Positions 45,140 through 56,629 of a DNA stretch of 64,000 nt are shown here, one piece after another (position 1 is the stretch's first letter; every line of letters starts with the position of its first letter). The stretch comes from an uncultured Pelagibacteraceae bacterium (lineage in GTDB: Bacteria; Pseudomonadota; Alphaproteobacteria; Pelagibacterales; AG-422-B15): assembly GCA_902622985.1 (NCBI GenBank), contig CACNSH010000001.1, positions 190,036 to 254,035 on the forward strand, written 5' to 3'. The notes beneath the pieces were generated by a model, which saw only the letters and a list, made by a program, of their open reading frames with translations, searched no databases and was not told where the DNA came from. The position numbers and the translations under genes were made by a program.

Positions 45140-46288
45140 ATGAGAATTTTGTTTATTACGCTATCGTTTGTTATATCACTTTTTAGCTTTAATTATATCT
45201 CTGCAAATAACCAAGATCTTTATAAAAAATTGGATATCTTTGGGGATGTTTTTGACATTATAAAAAGTAATTATGTCGAGGATATAGATGACGAGAAGGT
45301 AATTGAATACGCAATTAACGGTATGCTTCAATCATTGGATCCATTTTCAAGCTATATGGATTCAGAGATTTATACTGATATGCAAGAAGAAACTAAAGGC
45401 GAATTTGGGGGACTTGGAATTGAGGTAACAATGGAAAATGGGTATGTAAAAGTAATTTCCCCAATTGATGACACTCCGGCTGCGAGAGCGGGAATGCGCC
45501 CTGGTGATTATATTACACACATTGATGAAATTGACGTGCTTGGATTAACGCTAAGTGAAGCTGTCGAACTTTTACGAGGGCCTGTAGGTAAATCATTAAC
45601 AATAAAAGTGGTTAGAATCGGAGAAGAAGACCCCATAGATGTGACATTAAAAAGGGCGGTTATAACAGTACAAGCAGTTAAATTTAAGGCTGAGGGTAAC
45701 ATTGGATACATAAGATTAATATCATTCAGCGAACAAGCCGATAAAGGCATTAGAAATGCTGTAAAAGAATTATCAAAAAGTATCGGAAAAGATAATATTG
45801 AAGGCTACATAATTGATTTAAGGAATAATCCTGGTGGTTTATTGGATCAATCAGCAAAAGTTACAAATAACTTTCTTAAATCTGGTGAAATTGTATCAAT
45901 AAAGGGAAGAGATAAAAATGATATATCAAGATTTACAGCGTCAGGTGGGGACATTGCTAACGATAAGCCAATTATTGTTCTTATAAATCAGGGATCTGCA
46001 TCAGCATCCGAAATTGTTGCGGGTGCGCTTCAAGATCATAAACGCGCAATTATTCTTGGAGAACAATCATACGGAAAGGGGTCAGTTCAAACGATCTTTC
46101 CATTAAAAGATTCTAGTGCCATCAGAATGACAACAGCGCTTTATTATACACCCTCTGGTGACTCTATTCATAGAGTTGGAATAACTCCAGATGTTGAAGT
46201 TGAATATATTTATGATGAGGATAAAGAAAACGATAATCAATTAAATTATGCTCTAGATCTTTTTGATAAAGAAAAGATGGTTGAATAA
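45140..46288 (+). CDS. ctpA: Carboxyl-terminal processing protease (S41)
   Basis: 382 residues with a signal peptide (about 1-22). Order: N-terminal helices, PDZ domain near 85-165 (GGLGIEVTMENGYVKV; AGMRPGDYITHIDE), then the S41 core with the catalytic Ser in GSASASEIVAGAL near 289-301 and Lys in GEQSYGKGSVQT near 310-321. It trims periplasmic proteins and helps peptidoglycan hydrolase control. Alphaproteobacteria usually have a murein hydrolase activator (EnvC-like) between rlmH and ctpA; here that gene is absent from this position. Confidence 0.93.
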   Translation: MRILFITLSFVISLFSFNYISANNQDLYKKLDIFGDVFDIIKSNYVEDIDDEKVIEYAINGMLQSLDPFSSYMDSEIYTDMQEETKGEFGGLGIEVTMENGYVKVISPIDDTPAARAGMRPGDYITHIDEIDVLGLTLSEAVELLRGPVGKSLTIKVVRIGEEDPIDVTLKRAVITVQAVKFKAEGNIGYIRLISFSEQADKGIRNAVKELSKSIGKDNIEGYIIDLRNNPGGLLDQSAKVTNNFLKSGEIVSIKGRDKNDISRFTASGGDIANDKPIIVLINQGSASASEIVAGALQDHKRAIILGEQSYGKGSVQTIFPLKDSSAIRMTTALYYTPSGDSIHRVGITPDVEVEYIYDEDKENDNQLNYALDLFDKEKMVE

Positions 46289-46315
46289 AATAAATATTTT
46301 CAGCAACAGAACAGA

Positions 46316-46786
46316 ATGGATCAAAAACCAAGATATAGAAGAGGAGTTGGAATGATCATCCTCAACTCTAAGAATCAAATTTTTATTGGACAGAGATTTG
46401 ATAAAGATAAATCAGCTTGGCAGATGCCACAAGGTGGAATTGATAAAGGGGAAAGTCCTGCAAAAGCTGTTATACGAGAAATGAAAGAAGAAACTGGAAT
46501 CAAAAAAAATTATAAAATTATATATGAATGTAAAACGTGGTATTTTTATAAACTTCCTTCTTATTTAAGAAAAAAACTTTGGAAAGGTAGATTTATCGGT
46601 CAAAAACAAAAATGGTTTATAATAAGTTTTACTGGAAAAGATGAAGATATAAATATTAAAACAAAAAAACCAGAATTTAAGAAATGGGAATGGTCTACAC
46701 AAGATAATATACTAAAAAAAATCGTTCCCTTTAAAAGAAGGCTTTATACAAGCATATTTAAAGAGATTAATAATATTGATGGTTAA
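46316..46786 (+). CDS. rppH: RNA pyrophosphohydrolase (Nudix)
   Basis: 156 residues. YRRGVGMIILNSKNQIFIGQR opens the domain, WQMPQGGIDKGE is near 37-48, and the Nudix box (GGIDKGESPAKAVIREMKEE, then TGI) is complete. It removes pyrophosphate from the 5' ends of mRNA to start decay. The stop overlaps the convergent atpC by four bases. Confidence 0.94.
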   Translation: MDQKPRYRRGVGMIILNSKNQIFIGQRFDKDKSAWQMPQGGIDKGESPAKAVIREMKEETGIKKNYKIIYECKTWYFYKLPSYLRKKLWKGRFIGQKQKWFIISFTGKDEDINIKTKKPEFKKWEWSTQDNILKKIVPFKRRLYTSIFKEINNIDG

Positions 46787-47169
46787 TTTAAAAGAAGTTT
46801 TAAACTATCAATTTTTTTCTGAATCTTCATTTTTTGGGCTTCATCAGCGGCATCAAGAGCTGAAGAATAATTCTCAATTTTATCATTAATAAAATCATTA
46901 TTCAGAGCATCTTCTTCATCCAAACCTACTGCTATAACAAGTAGCTCGTTGTTAGAGAATTTAATAAAGCCCTCTTCAACAAACAATGATTGTGTTTGAT
47001 CTGAATTAGTTACTTTTATGATTCCTGGTCTAAGAGAGGTAATAATATTTGAGTGATTTGGAAGCACTCCAAGATCGCCTTCCGCACCAGGTAAGACAAC
47101 CATTTGAGCATCACCCTCAAGGTATATTTTTTCAGGCGTTACTAATTTATAGTTAAATTGATCAGACAT
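46783..47169 (-). CDS. atpC: F1 ATP synthase epsilon subunit
   Basis: 128 residues. YKLVTPEKIYLEGDAQMVVLPGAEGDLGVLPNHS is reduced to its key parts: VVLPGAEGDLGVLPNH near 23-38 is the beta-sandwich signature. A short C-terminal helical part follows. It is the last gene of the atpHAGDC operon, five bases after atpD. Confidence 0.94.
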   Translation of the reverse strand: MSDQFNYKLVTPEKIYLEGDAQMVVLPGAEGDLGVLPNHSNIITSLRPGIIKVTNSDQTQSLFVEEGFIKFSNNELLVIAVGLDEEDALNNDFINDKIENYSSALDAADEAQKMKIQKKIDSLKLLLN

Positions 47170-47174
47170 TCAAG

Positions 47175-48611
<1,437 letters not shown>

Positions 48612-48615
48612 TTAA

Positions 48616-49500
48616 TTAAACTGCTTCTGCTCCAGAAATTATCTCAATAAGCTCTTTAGTAATAACAGCTTGTCTGGAACGGTTATAAAATAGTGTTAAA
48701 TTATCAATCATGTCAGACGCGTTTCTTGATGCATTATCCATAGCGCTCATTCTAGCACCTTGTTCGCTGGCTGCGCTTTCTAGTAAAGCTTTAAATATTT
48801 GTATTGTAAAGTTCAGCGGGAGTAGTTCATCGAGTATTTCACTCTCACCAGGCTCAAATTCAAAAAAAGTATTGTCGTTTTTTGTTGTATCTGACTCGTT
48901 TTCAGGAATATCAATTGGAACAATTTGTTGTTCAGTTGGAATCTGTGATATTACTGATTTAAACTTATTATAAAAGATAGAACATTTATCAAATTCTTCG
49001 TCAAAATACATTTTTATTATTTTGTCAGCTATATTTTTTGCATCCCGATAAGAAGCAGACTTAACAGATCTCATATCAACAACTTCGACAATTTTTTCTT
49101 CATGCTGTCTTTTAATAATGTCATAACCTTTTTTTCCAACACAAATAATTTTTACTTGTTTACCTGACTCCTCAAGACTTGCTACTTTATCACGAAGTGA
49201 TTTAGTGACAATTGAATTAAATCCACCACACAGTCCTCTCTCAGATGTAAAAAGGATCAACATATGAATTGAATCCTTATTATCTCCGGTTAATAAATTT
49301 CTTTCATTTGAAGTTGGAGAGTACCCAGATGATATAGATGATATAAGATCTTCCATGGTCTCAGAATAAGGACGACTTGACTCAGCAGATTCTTGGGCAC
49401 GACGTAATTTTGCAGCCGCAACCATTTTCATGGCTTTAGTTATTTTTTGAGTAGACTTAACGCTACCAATTCGTTTTTTTAGATCGTCTAAACTTGGCAT
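48616..49500 (-). CDS. atpG: F1 ATP synthase gamma subunit
   Basis: 294 residues. The N-terminal rotor helix KKRIGSVKSTQKITKAMKMV is near 8-27 and the C-terminal helix MSAMDNASRNASDMIDNL near 246-263. It is the central shaft of F1. It starts at the base after the atpA stop. Confidence 0.97.
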   Translation of the reverse strand: MPSLDDLKKRIGSVKSTQKITKAMKMVAAAKLRRAQESAESSRPYSETMEDLISSISSGYSPTSNERNLLTGDNKDSIHMLILFTSERGLCGGFNSIVTKSLRDKVASLEESGKQVKIICVGKKGYDIIKRQHEEKIVEVVDMRSVKSASYRDAKNIADKIIKMYFDEEFDKCSIFYNKFKSVISQIPTEQQIVPIDIPENESDTTKNDNTFFEFEPGESEILDELLPLNFTIQIFKALLESAASEQGARMSAMDNASRNASDMIDNLTLFYNRSRQAVITKELIEIISGAEAV

Positions 49501-51027
49501 TTACCTATTTTTTTTAAACTCTTCTATTATTGATGTTAATTTACTGGAAATGTCATCATTTAAGTCTCCAGATGAATTGATAGACTCAATAATATCTGAA
49601 TGAGATGATTTTATGAGTTCAAATAGATCTTTTTCAAAATCCCTTATCTGATTCAACTCTAGATCATCTAAATAGCCATTCACACCAGTAAAAATTGAAA
49701 CAACTTGCTCTGCAATTGTCATCGGTGAATACTGGTTTTGTTTTAATAGTTCTGTAAGTTTTGAACCTCTATTTAATAGCTTTTGAGTTGAGGCATCTAG
49801 GTCTGAACCAAATTGGGCAAATGCTGCCATTTCACGGTACTGGGCCAGTTCAAGTTTTATCGAGCCTGCTACCTTCTTCATCGCCTTGGTTTGCGCTGCA
49901 GAACCAACTCGGGACACACTTAAACCTACATTAACTGCTGGTCTGATACCTTGGTTAAACAATTCAGTTTCTAGAAAAATTTGACCATCAGTGATCGAAA
50001 TCACGTTTGTCGGAATAAATGCACTAACATCATTTGCTTGAGTTTCAATTACAGGCAACGCTGTTAATGAACCACCTCCGTTTTCATCATTCATCTTGGC
50101 TGCTCTCTCAAGCAATCTACTGTGAAGATAAAATACGTCTCCTGGAAACGCTTCACGTCCTGGAGGTCTTCTAAGAAGTAATGACATTTGTCTATAAGCT
50201 ACTGCTTGTTTTGATAAATCGTCATAAATTATTAGAGCATGCATTCCATTATCACGGAAATATTCACCCATTGAACAACCAGTATAAGGAGCAAGAAATT
50301 GTAGTGGAGCAGCGTCACTTGCTGTTGCTGCAACAACTGTAGTATATTCCATAGCACCAGCGTCTTCTAAGGCTTTCACTGTTTGAGCAATTGAAGATCT
50401 TTTTTGACCTATACCGACATAAATACAATAAAGTTTCTTAGATTCATCGCCAGACTCATTAATAGATTTTTGATTTATAATAGTATCAATAGCAATTGCT
50501 GTTTTCCCAGTTTGTCTGTCACCAATAATTAATTCACGTTGTCCTCTGCCGATTGGAATCAAGCTGTCGATCGCTTTAAGACCTGTTTGCATTGGTTCAG
50601 ATACTGATTTTCTTGGTATTATACCTGGCGCTTTAACTTCAATACGACTTCTATTCTGTGACTCTATGTTTCCTTTTCCATCTATTGGATTTCCAAGTGC
50701 ATCTACAACTCTACCTAGCAGCTCTTTGCCTACTGGAACATCAACAATAGAATTTGTCCTTTTAACTGTATCACCTTCTTTAATATTTGCATCACTTCCA
50801 AATAGTACAACACCTACATTATCATCCTCCAGGTTAAGGGCCATTCCTCTTGTACCATCATCAAACATTACCATTTCACCGGCCTGAACATTATCAAGTC
50901 CATAAATTCTTGCGATACCATCTCCAATTGAAAGAACTTGACCAACTTCTGTAATTTCAGAGTCAGATCCAAAATTTTTAATTTCTTCTTTGAGTATTTT
51001 TGATATTTCTGATGGTTGTATGTCCAT
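49501..51027 (-). CDS. atpA: F1 ATP synthase alpha subunit
   Basis: 508 residues. P-loop [15 protein letters not shown] near 169-183, the [20 protein letters not shown] segment near 288-307, and [13 protein letters not shown] near 362-374 with the alpha Arg. It provides non-catalytic nucleotide sites. One-base overlap with atpH and no gap to atpG. Confidence 0.99.
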   Translation of the reverse strand: MDIQPSEISKILKEEIKNFGSDSEITEVGQVLSIGDGIARIYGLDNVQAGEMVMFDDGTRGMALNLEDDNVGVVLFGSDANIKEGDTVKRTNSIVDVPVGKELLGRVVDALGNPIDGKGNIESQNRSRIEVKAPGIIPRKSVSEPMQTGLKAIDSLIPIGRGQRELIIGDRQTGKTAIAIDTIINQKSINESGDESKKLYCIYVGIGQKRSSIAQTVKALEDAGAMEYTTVVAATASDAAPLQFLAPYTGCSMGEYFRDNGMHALIIYDDLSKQAVAYRQMSLLLRRPPGREAFPGDVFYLHSRLLERAAKMNDENGGGSLTALPVIETQANDVSAFIPTNVISITDGQIFLETELFNQGIRPAVNVGLSVSRVGSAAQTKAMKKVAGSIKLELAQYREMAAFAQFGSDLDASTQKLLNRGSKLTELLKQNQYSPMTIAEQVVSIFTGVNGYLDDLELNQIRDFEKDLFELIKSSHSDIIESINSSGDLNDDISSKLTSIIEEFKKNR

Positions 51028-51587
51028 TAAGCGACCTCTTTCATTTTTTCTTTTAATGTTTGGAGTTGATTTTTAATACTGCTATCAATCATTTGACTGC
51101 CGACTTGTATTTTAAGACCCCCTATTAGTGTCTCATCAACTATAGTATTAATATTAAATTCTGAACTAAACTTATCTTTGAGTTTATCTTTAATATGCTT
51201 TAATTCTTCTTCTTTTAGAACTTTAGCTGAAGTAATTGTTGCTGACATCTCACCCTTAAGTCCAGACATTAATTTTTCAAATGAATTAATTATATCCATT
51301 AAGTAGTTTATTCGGTTTTTATTAATTATTACTCCAATAAAATTTTTTGCCAGCTTAGACATTTCAATTTTCTCAGAAAGTGAATTAAAAAAATTAAATT
51401 TATTAGATTTGCTGATTGAAGGGTTTTTAACCATGGATAATAAAGTATCATCTTCATTCAAAATTTTTTTTAAATTTAAAAGTTCACTGGAAACAGTTTC
51501 GAGTACTTTGGCCTCTTTTGCCAGCTGAAATAATGCATTAGCATATCTATCAACTGATGCGATTTGTCTTGTACTTGCGTTAGCCAT
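51027..51587 (-). CDS. atpH: F1 ATP synthase delta subunit
   Basis: 186 residues. [15 protein letters not shown] near 10-24 and the C-terminal [21 protein letters not shown] near 150-170 are the family marks. It joins F1 to the stator. First gene of the F1 operon; the 84 bases before it, after priA, hold an AAGGAA ribosome site and may hold a promoter, but I see no convincing pair of hexamers. F0 genes are not here, as usual in alphaproteobacteria. Confidence 0.95.
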   Translation of the reverse strand: MANASTRQIASVDRYANALFQLAKEAKVLETVSSELLNLKKILNEDDTLLSMVKNPSISKSNKFNFFNSLSEKIEMSKLAKNFIGVIINKNRINYLMDIINSFEKLMSGLKGEMSATITSAKVLKEEELKHIKDKLKDKFSSEFNINTIVDETLIGGLKIQVGSQMIDSSIKNQLQTLKEKMKEVA

Positions 51588-51671
51588 TATGTGGAAATTC
51601 CTTAAAAATTCACTCTTTCCGTACCATTAACTCTCGTATTTTTCAAGTATTGGAATGTCGCAATTCGAATT

Positions 51672-53666
51672 TTATACAAAGCTAAATGGGTCGATATCCA
51701 CAGATATGTTTACGCTCGGTAATGATTTGGAATTCTTGAGCCAAGCATTGACTATTTTTTGCATATTTCTGGCTTTTTTGTCATGTATCAAAAATCTCTG
51801 TCTGTGGCGTCCTTTTAACTTGGATAATGGGGCTGGCGCAGGGCCATATATTTCAAGTTCTGAAATATTTGGAATAGAACCAAACATGATACTGCATTGC
51901 TCCCTAACCTTGGCAATATTATTTCCACTAACAATTATTGCTGCCATTTTTCCTGAGGGTGGAAGGTTATTAAGCTTGCGATAATATATTTCATTTTCAT
52001 AAAATGCATCTCGATCTAATTGTGCAAGAGCCCGAATAGTTTCGTTTTCAGGATAATATGTTTGAATAATCACTCTTCCTTTTGTTTGAGCTCGTCCCGC
52101 TCTTCCGGATACTTGGTATAAGGCCTGATAAGTTTTTTCAGATGCTCTCAGATCACCACCTTTCAATGTCATATCCGCATCAATTATTCCAACACATGCA
52201 AGGTTAGGAAAGTGATAACCTTTAGTTATAAGTTGAGTTCCAATAATAATATCATATTCATGATCTTTAATTTCTTTTACCTTAATTTCTAATTCATCTT
52301 GCGATTTTATATGATCACTAGAGAATAGGCATATCTTTGCTAAGGGAAAAGTTTTTGAAATTTCTGTAAATATTTTTTCAATGCCGGCTCCATAATCAAT
52401 AAAGTGGCTATCATTATTTTGACATGATGGACATTCTAAGCCCTTAGTTAAAATACTATGACCACAGTGATGACATAGTAATTTTTTATTATTTAAATGT
52501 TCTACTAAGTAACTTGAGCAGTTTTTACATGTTATTTTATGCCCACATGACTTACAAATAATTACGGGTGCATATCCTCTTTTGTTGATATAAAGCAATG
52601 TCTGCTGTTTTTTTTTCAATGTCTGACTGATTTCTTTGATGAGTCTTTCAGATAACCATTGATCTTTTTTTAGTTTTTCTTTTTTCATATTAACTATGAA
52701 AATTTCATTTTCTTCTTGATTAAAATACTTATTTTTGATCGAAACTTTATTATATTTTTTATTCATCACATTAAAAATTGTCTCGAGTGATGGGGTAGCG
52801 CTTGCTAAAATAATTGGAATATCTTCTATTGAACTCTTAACGACTGACATATCCCGTGCGTGGTATATACCTTGTTCTTCTTGTTTATAAGAGCTGTCAT
52901 GTTCTTCATCTAAGACAATCATTGATAGGTTTTTGTATGGTAGAAATAAAGAGGAACGAGCACCAACAATAATTTGAGAAGTGCCATCAATAATGCTCTT
53001 TAATACTTTTGTTTTATAAGCAGTACTTATCTTCGAGTGCCAAACTACTGGTGAAAACCCAAATCTTTCTTCAATTCTATTTACAAAGTCTCCTGTCAAT
53101 GAAACTTCTGGGAACATAATTAAAACTTGTTCACCGTCTTTAACAAAATTTTTTATAACATCAAAATAAACTTCTGTTTTTCCAGATCCAGGGACACCAT
53201 CAAGTAGGACAGGCTTAAAATTTCGTTGTTGAAAAATTTTTAGTATATCTTGAGAAGCCCTTTTTTGCTCCAAACTTAGCTTTATTGTCTTAACATTTTT
53301 TTTAATATTCGAAGTGAGTTCTTTTGTTTTTTTCTTTTTAAAATAAAATTTACTATGCGACAAAATCATTTTGAGAACTAACCCTCTATCAATTAAATTG
53401 TAATTACTAACCCAATTTAAAAACTTTATCATTTTTGAATTCAGTCTATATTCGGTTGAAATTTCTTTTATAAATTTCAACTTTATTTTTGAGTCATTTA
53501 AAACACTGTTTACTTTGGTGATAACTCCAATTTTTTCTCCTGAGCGCAAAGGAGCTAAAACAATCATTCCAACTCTAGGTTTTTCAATCGTTTCATGCTT
53601 ATAAGTAAATTCTTCACTTACATTGTGAGCTAATAAGACATCTATATAGTAAATAATTTTATTCAT
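51672..53666 (-). CDS. priA: Primosomal replication protein N' (PriA helicase)
   Basis: 664 residues. Walker A DGVPGSGKTEVY near 155-166, DEAH-type box VLDEEHDSSYKQEE near 253-266, and zinc-binding Cys pairs CKSCGHKITCKNC near 372-384 and LLCHHCG / LECPSCQ after it. Helicase motifs V-VI lie in GTQLITKGYHFPNL and VSGRAGRAQTKGRV. It restarts stalled forks. Upstream of the atp operon on the same strand and divergent from the transaldolase-type gene. Confidence 0.96.
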   Translation of the reverse strand: MNKIIYYIDVLLAHNVSEEFTYKHETIEKPRVGMIVLAPLRSGEKIGVITKVNSVLNDSKIKLKFIKEISTEYRLNSKMIKFLNWVSNYNLIDRGLVLKMILSHSKFYFKKKKTKELTSNIKKNVKTIKLSLEQKRASQDILKIFQQRNFKPVLLDGVPGSGKTEVYFDVIKNFVKDGEQVLIMFPEVSLTGDFVNRIEERFGFSPVVWHSKISTAYKTKVLKSIIDGTSQIIVGARSSLFLPYKNLSMIVLDEEHDSSYKQEEQGIYHARDMSVVKSSIEDIPIILASATPSLETIFNVMNKKYNKVSIKNKYFNQEENEIFIVNMKKEKLKKDQWLSERLIKEISQTLKKKQQTLLYINKRGYAPVIICKSCGHKITCKNCSSYLVEHLNNKKLLCHHCGHSILTKGLECPSCQNNDSHFIDYGAGIEKIFTEISKTFPLAKICLFSSDHIKSQDELEIKVKEIKDHEYDIIIGTQLITKGYHFPNLACVGIIDADMTLKGGDLRASEKTYQALYQVSGRAGRAQTKGRVIIQTYYPENETIRALAQLDRDAFYENEIYYRKLNNLPPSGKMAAIIVSGNNIAKVREQCSIMFGSIPNISELEIYGPAPAPLSKLKGRHRQRFLIHDKKARNMQKIVNAWLKNSKSLPSVNISVDIDPFSFV

Positions 53667-53724
53667 AAATTTTGTTTGAATCTCTAACTATGATATAAAT
53701 ATATCAGTCAAAATATTATTTGTT

Positions 53725-54381
53725 ATGGAATTCTTTTTAGATACAGCAGATGTAGAAGTAATTAGAGAATTTAAAGAAACCGGCTTGATTAATGGAATTA
53801 CAACCAATCCATCATTAGTGGCCAAATCAGGAAAAGATTTTAAAAAAATACTTAAAGAAATTTCTAAAATGATAAAAGGGCCGATCAGTGCTGAAGTTAC
53901 GGCCATTGAATGCAAGGGAATGATTGCGGAAGCAAAAATACTATCAAAAATATCTAAAAATATTGTTATTAAATTACCTTTAACAGAAGAAGGACTAAAA
54001 GCTTGTAAGATACTAAGCAGCAAAAAGATCAAGACCAATGTAACCTTATGTTTTTCAGCTGCACAGGCATTAATTGCTGCTAAATGTGGAGCAACATATG
54101 TATCTCCATTTGTTGGACGGTTAGATGATATAGGTGAAAATGGAATGAACCTAATTAGAGAAATCAAAGCGATATATTCAAATTATAAAAATATTAAAAC
54201 AAAAATATTAGTTGCTTCAGTTAGAACTGTTGATCATGTTATTGAGTCTGGAATGATTGGTGCTGACGTAGTCACCTTGCCGCCTGCAACGCTTGCAAAG
54301 CTATATAAGCACCCCTTAACAGATAAGGGTTTAAAAGCTTTTCTCGATGATTGGAAAAAAACAAATCAAAAAATTCTTTAG
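53725..54381 (+). CDS. tal: Transaldolase / fructose-6-phosphate aldolase family protein
   Basis: 218 residues, the short (TalC/Fsa-like) form. [15 protein letters not shown] near 2-16, [16 protein letters not shown] near 25-40, the Schiff-base Lys in [15 protein letters not shown] near 73-87, [24 protein letters not shown] near 107-130 is conserved. Family members act either as transaldolase or as F6P aldolase; the sequence does not settle which. It sits beside priA and a Xer recombinase, an order I regard as common in alphaproteobacteria. Confidence 0.88.
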   Translation: MEFFLDTADVEVIREFKETGLINGITTNPSLVAKSGKDFKKILKEISKMIKGPISAEVTAIECKGMIAEAKILSKISKNIVIKLPLTEEGLKACKILSSKKIKTNVTLCFSAAQALIAAKCGATYVSPFVGRLDDIGENGMNLIREIKAIYSNYKNIKTKILVASVRTVDHVIESGMIGADVVTLPPATLAKLYKHPLTDKGLKAFLDDWKKTNQKIL

Positions 54382-54384
54382 TGT

Positions 54385-55302
54385 GTGAATAATCAAGTTA
54401 AAGAATGCTTTCACGATTGGATTGAGAATTTACAGAAAGTTAGAAACTTAAGTGACAACACGCTTGTAAGTTACAAAAATGACATTGAAAAATTTTTAAT
54501 TTTTTCAAAGGATCATTTTGGGGGTAGCTTATCAATGAGTGATCTTGATAGTATGCAAATTTCTGACTTCAGAAGTTTCTTATCCTTTTTGAGAAATCAA
54601 GGCATTGGAACTACATCAATAGCACGAGTGATATCATCATTAAAATCTTTTTTTAATTTCTTAGTAAAGAATGAAAAAATAAAAAATAGTACGATACAAT
54701 CCTTAAAATCTCCTAAAGCAAAAAAGTCTTTGCCCAGACCAATTTCAGCTGATCTTGCAATTGAAGCTATTAAATATTCGCAAGAAATTGAAAAAGAGAA
54801 ATGGGTAGGATTAAGAAATAAGTCAATCCTTATGCTTTTATATGGATGTGGATTGAGAATATCTGAGGCATTAAATTTAAATTATGATGATATTAATGAA
54901 AATGAATATCTGGTTATTAGAGGAAAAGGTAACAAAGAAAGACTCGTGCCTTTAATGGAATTTATTAAGCGCGAAATAAAAGAATATATAAAAGAGTGTC
55001 CAAAAGGTTTTGAAAATGGTGATCCACTTTTTTTAGGTAAAAGAATGAACCGTCTTAGTCCGAGAATTATTCAATATACTTTGGAAAAAATTAGACATAA
55101 TTTGTCTTTACCTGAAACTGCAACCCCTCATGCGTTAAGACATAGTTTTGCTACTCATTTGCTGGACTCAGGTGGAGACTTGAGAACAATTCAAGAATTA
55201 TTGGGACATAGCAGTCTTTCCACAACTCAAAGATATACCAAAGTTGAGACTGAGCGACTATATGAAGCATATTCAAAAACCCATCCGCTTGCTAAGAAAT
55301 AA
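54385..55302 (+). CDS. xerC: Tyrosine recombinase XerC/XerD type
   Basis: 305 residues from a GTG start three bases after the preceding stop. N-terminal SAM-like DNA-binding domain (about 1-95), then the catalytic domain with Arg in YGCGLRISEALNL near 152-164, Lys in GKGNKERLVPL, H-x-x-R in PHALRHSFATHLL near 245-257, and Tyr in STTQRYTKV near 277-285. It resolves chromosome dimers at dif. Position beside priA favours XerC; there is no mobile-element context. Confidence 0.88.
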   Translation: MNNQVKECFHDWIENLQKVRNLSDNTLVSYKNDIEKFLIFSKDHFGGSLSMSDLDSMQISDFRSFLSFLRNQGIGTTSIARVISSLKSFFNFLVKNEKIKNSTIQSLKSPKAKKSLPRPISADLAIEAIKYSQEIEKEKWVGLRNKSILMLLYGCGLRISEALNLNYDDINENEYLVIRGKGNKERLVPLMEFIKREIKEYIKECPKGFENGDPLFLGKRMNRLSPRIIQYTLEKIRHNLSLPETATPHALRHSFATHLLDSGGDLRTIQELLGHSSLSTTQRYTKVETERLYEAYSKTHPLAKK

Positions 55303-55323
55303 ATAAATTATATATTAATATAT

Positions 55324-55719
55324 ATGCAAAACCCAATATCAAGATGGCATGATGTTGTTAATCTTCGAGACTATAATGCTCTGACCGAGATATTAGATGA
55401 GCATGTTATTTTTTATTCTCCAGTTGTTTACACACCTCAGCGAGGAAAAGATATAACATTAAAATATTTAATGGCTGCATCAGAAGTATTTAATGCATCG
55501 AATTTTAAATATCATAAAGAAATAATTGGAAAAACAAACGCAAGCCTTGAATTTACTTTGACTATTGAAGATACTGATATCAATGGAATCGACCTCATCA
55601 CATGGAATGAAGCTGGACTTATTACTGAATTTAAAGTATTTATCAGACCACTCCAGGGTGTTAATATAATACACAAGATGATGGGTAACATGTTAGAGAG
55701 TTTTAAAAATGTCAGTTGA
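55324..55719 (+). CDS. NTF2-like / SnoaL-fold protein
   Basis: 131 residues. The N terminus RWHDVVNLRDYNALTEILDEHVIFYSPV near 6-33 is the helical start of an NTF2-like cone, and FKVFIRPLQGVNIIH near 104-118 the last strand. Such proteins are pocket-forming enzymes or binding proteins for small ligands. The stop overlaps the fatty-acid hydroxylase gene by eleven bases, so the two are translationally coupled. Ligand unknown. Confidence 0.7.
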   Translation: MQNPISRWHDVVNLRDYNALTEILDEHVIFYSPVVYTPQRGKDITLKYLMAASEVFNASNFKYHKEIIGKTNASLEFTLTIEDTDINGIDLITWNEAGLITEFKVFIRPLQGVNIIHKMMGNMLESFKNVS

Positions 55720-56629
55720 TTTTTTGTTCCAATATTCCGCTCTAGAGCTTTTTTGGTTATTGGTACCAATTTTAATTGGAATAGCAGTTGTAGAAACATT
55801 AGCTATATATTTCTTTAAATTGAAAGGTAAAAATGATTTTAAAGAATGGATATTAAATATGTCCATGGGAGTTTTGAGTTATCCTGTTAATGGAATATTT
55901 GCATTTATAACACTAGGAGCTCTATTTTGGGCTAAGGAATTTCAGATTTATACATTCCCATTTACTTTAAGCGCTTTAGTTTTATGCTTCATACTTGATG
56001 ATTTAACTTTTTATTTACATCACAGAATTTGTCATCGATGGCGATGGGGCTGGGGACTGCATCGAACTCACCACTCCTCAGAAAGAATGGGCATCGATGT
56101 GGGTGCAAGACAACCATTTACAAAACACTTCACTGGAACTCGAATGCTCAAAATACCACTTGTAATCATTGGCTTTGATCCAGTAATGGTTTTATTCTGT
56201 GTATTTATAAACGGTTACTACCAATATTTATGCCACACTCAAACTATATATAAGTTACCACGCTGGTATGAGTATTTATTTAACACACCTTCACACCATA
56301 GAGTTCATCATGCAAGAAATCCAAAATACCTTGATGCAAATTATGCTGGAACACTAATGGTTTGGGATAGAATGTTTGGAACATTTGTTGCTGAAGATCC
56401 GAAAGAACCTTGTGACTATGGATTGGTGGTTCCGATGACATCTTTGAATCCTCTTAGGATATTATTTGAAGAATATGCAAATATATTTAAAGACATCTCA
56501 ATGCGCGGTATTTCGTTTAAAGATAGATTTATGTATCTTTTCGGCCCTCCTGGATGGTCGCATGACGGAACTCGAAAGACTTCAACTCAAATTAAAGAAG
56601 ACTATAACAGGGCGATTAAAAGTCATTAA
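55709..56629 (+). CDS. Sterol desaturase / fatty acid hydroxylase superfamily protein
   Basis: 306 residues with about four membrane helices (about 15-38, 50-72, 82-102, 150-170). Three His clusters bind the di-iron centre: HHRICHRW near 102-109, HRTHHS near 115-120 and HHRVHHARN near 193-201. It should hydroxylate or desaturate a lipid with oxygen at the membrane; substrate unknown. It overlaps the NTF2-like gene by eleven bases and the six-helix gene by one, making a tight three-gene unit. Confidence 0.85.
   Translation: MSVDFLFQYSALELFWLLVPILIGIAVVETLAIYFFKLKGKNDFKEWILNMSMGVLSYPVNGIFAFITLGALFWAKEFQIYTFPFTLSALVLCFILDDLTFYLHHRICHRWRWGWGLHRTHHSSERMGIDVGARQPFTKHFTGTRMLKIPLVIIGFDPVMVLFCVFINGYYQYLCHTQTIYKLPRWYEYLFNTPSHHRVHHARNPKYLDANYAGTLMVWDRMFGTFVAEDPKEPCDYGLVVPMTSLNPLRILFEEYANIFKDISMRGISFKDRFMYLFGPPGWSHDGTRKTSTQIKEDYNRAIKSH

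Noticed and set aside
51655-51984. A 109-codon plus-strand frame over the end of priA
   Set aside because: Antisense to conserved priA codons; no ribosome site and no recognisable family.
54385-55302. Xer recombinase as the integrase of a mobile element
   Set aside because: Typical housekeeping length and neighbours (priA, tal); no attachment-site repeats or cargo genes.
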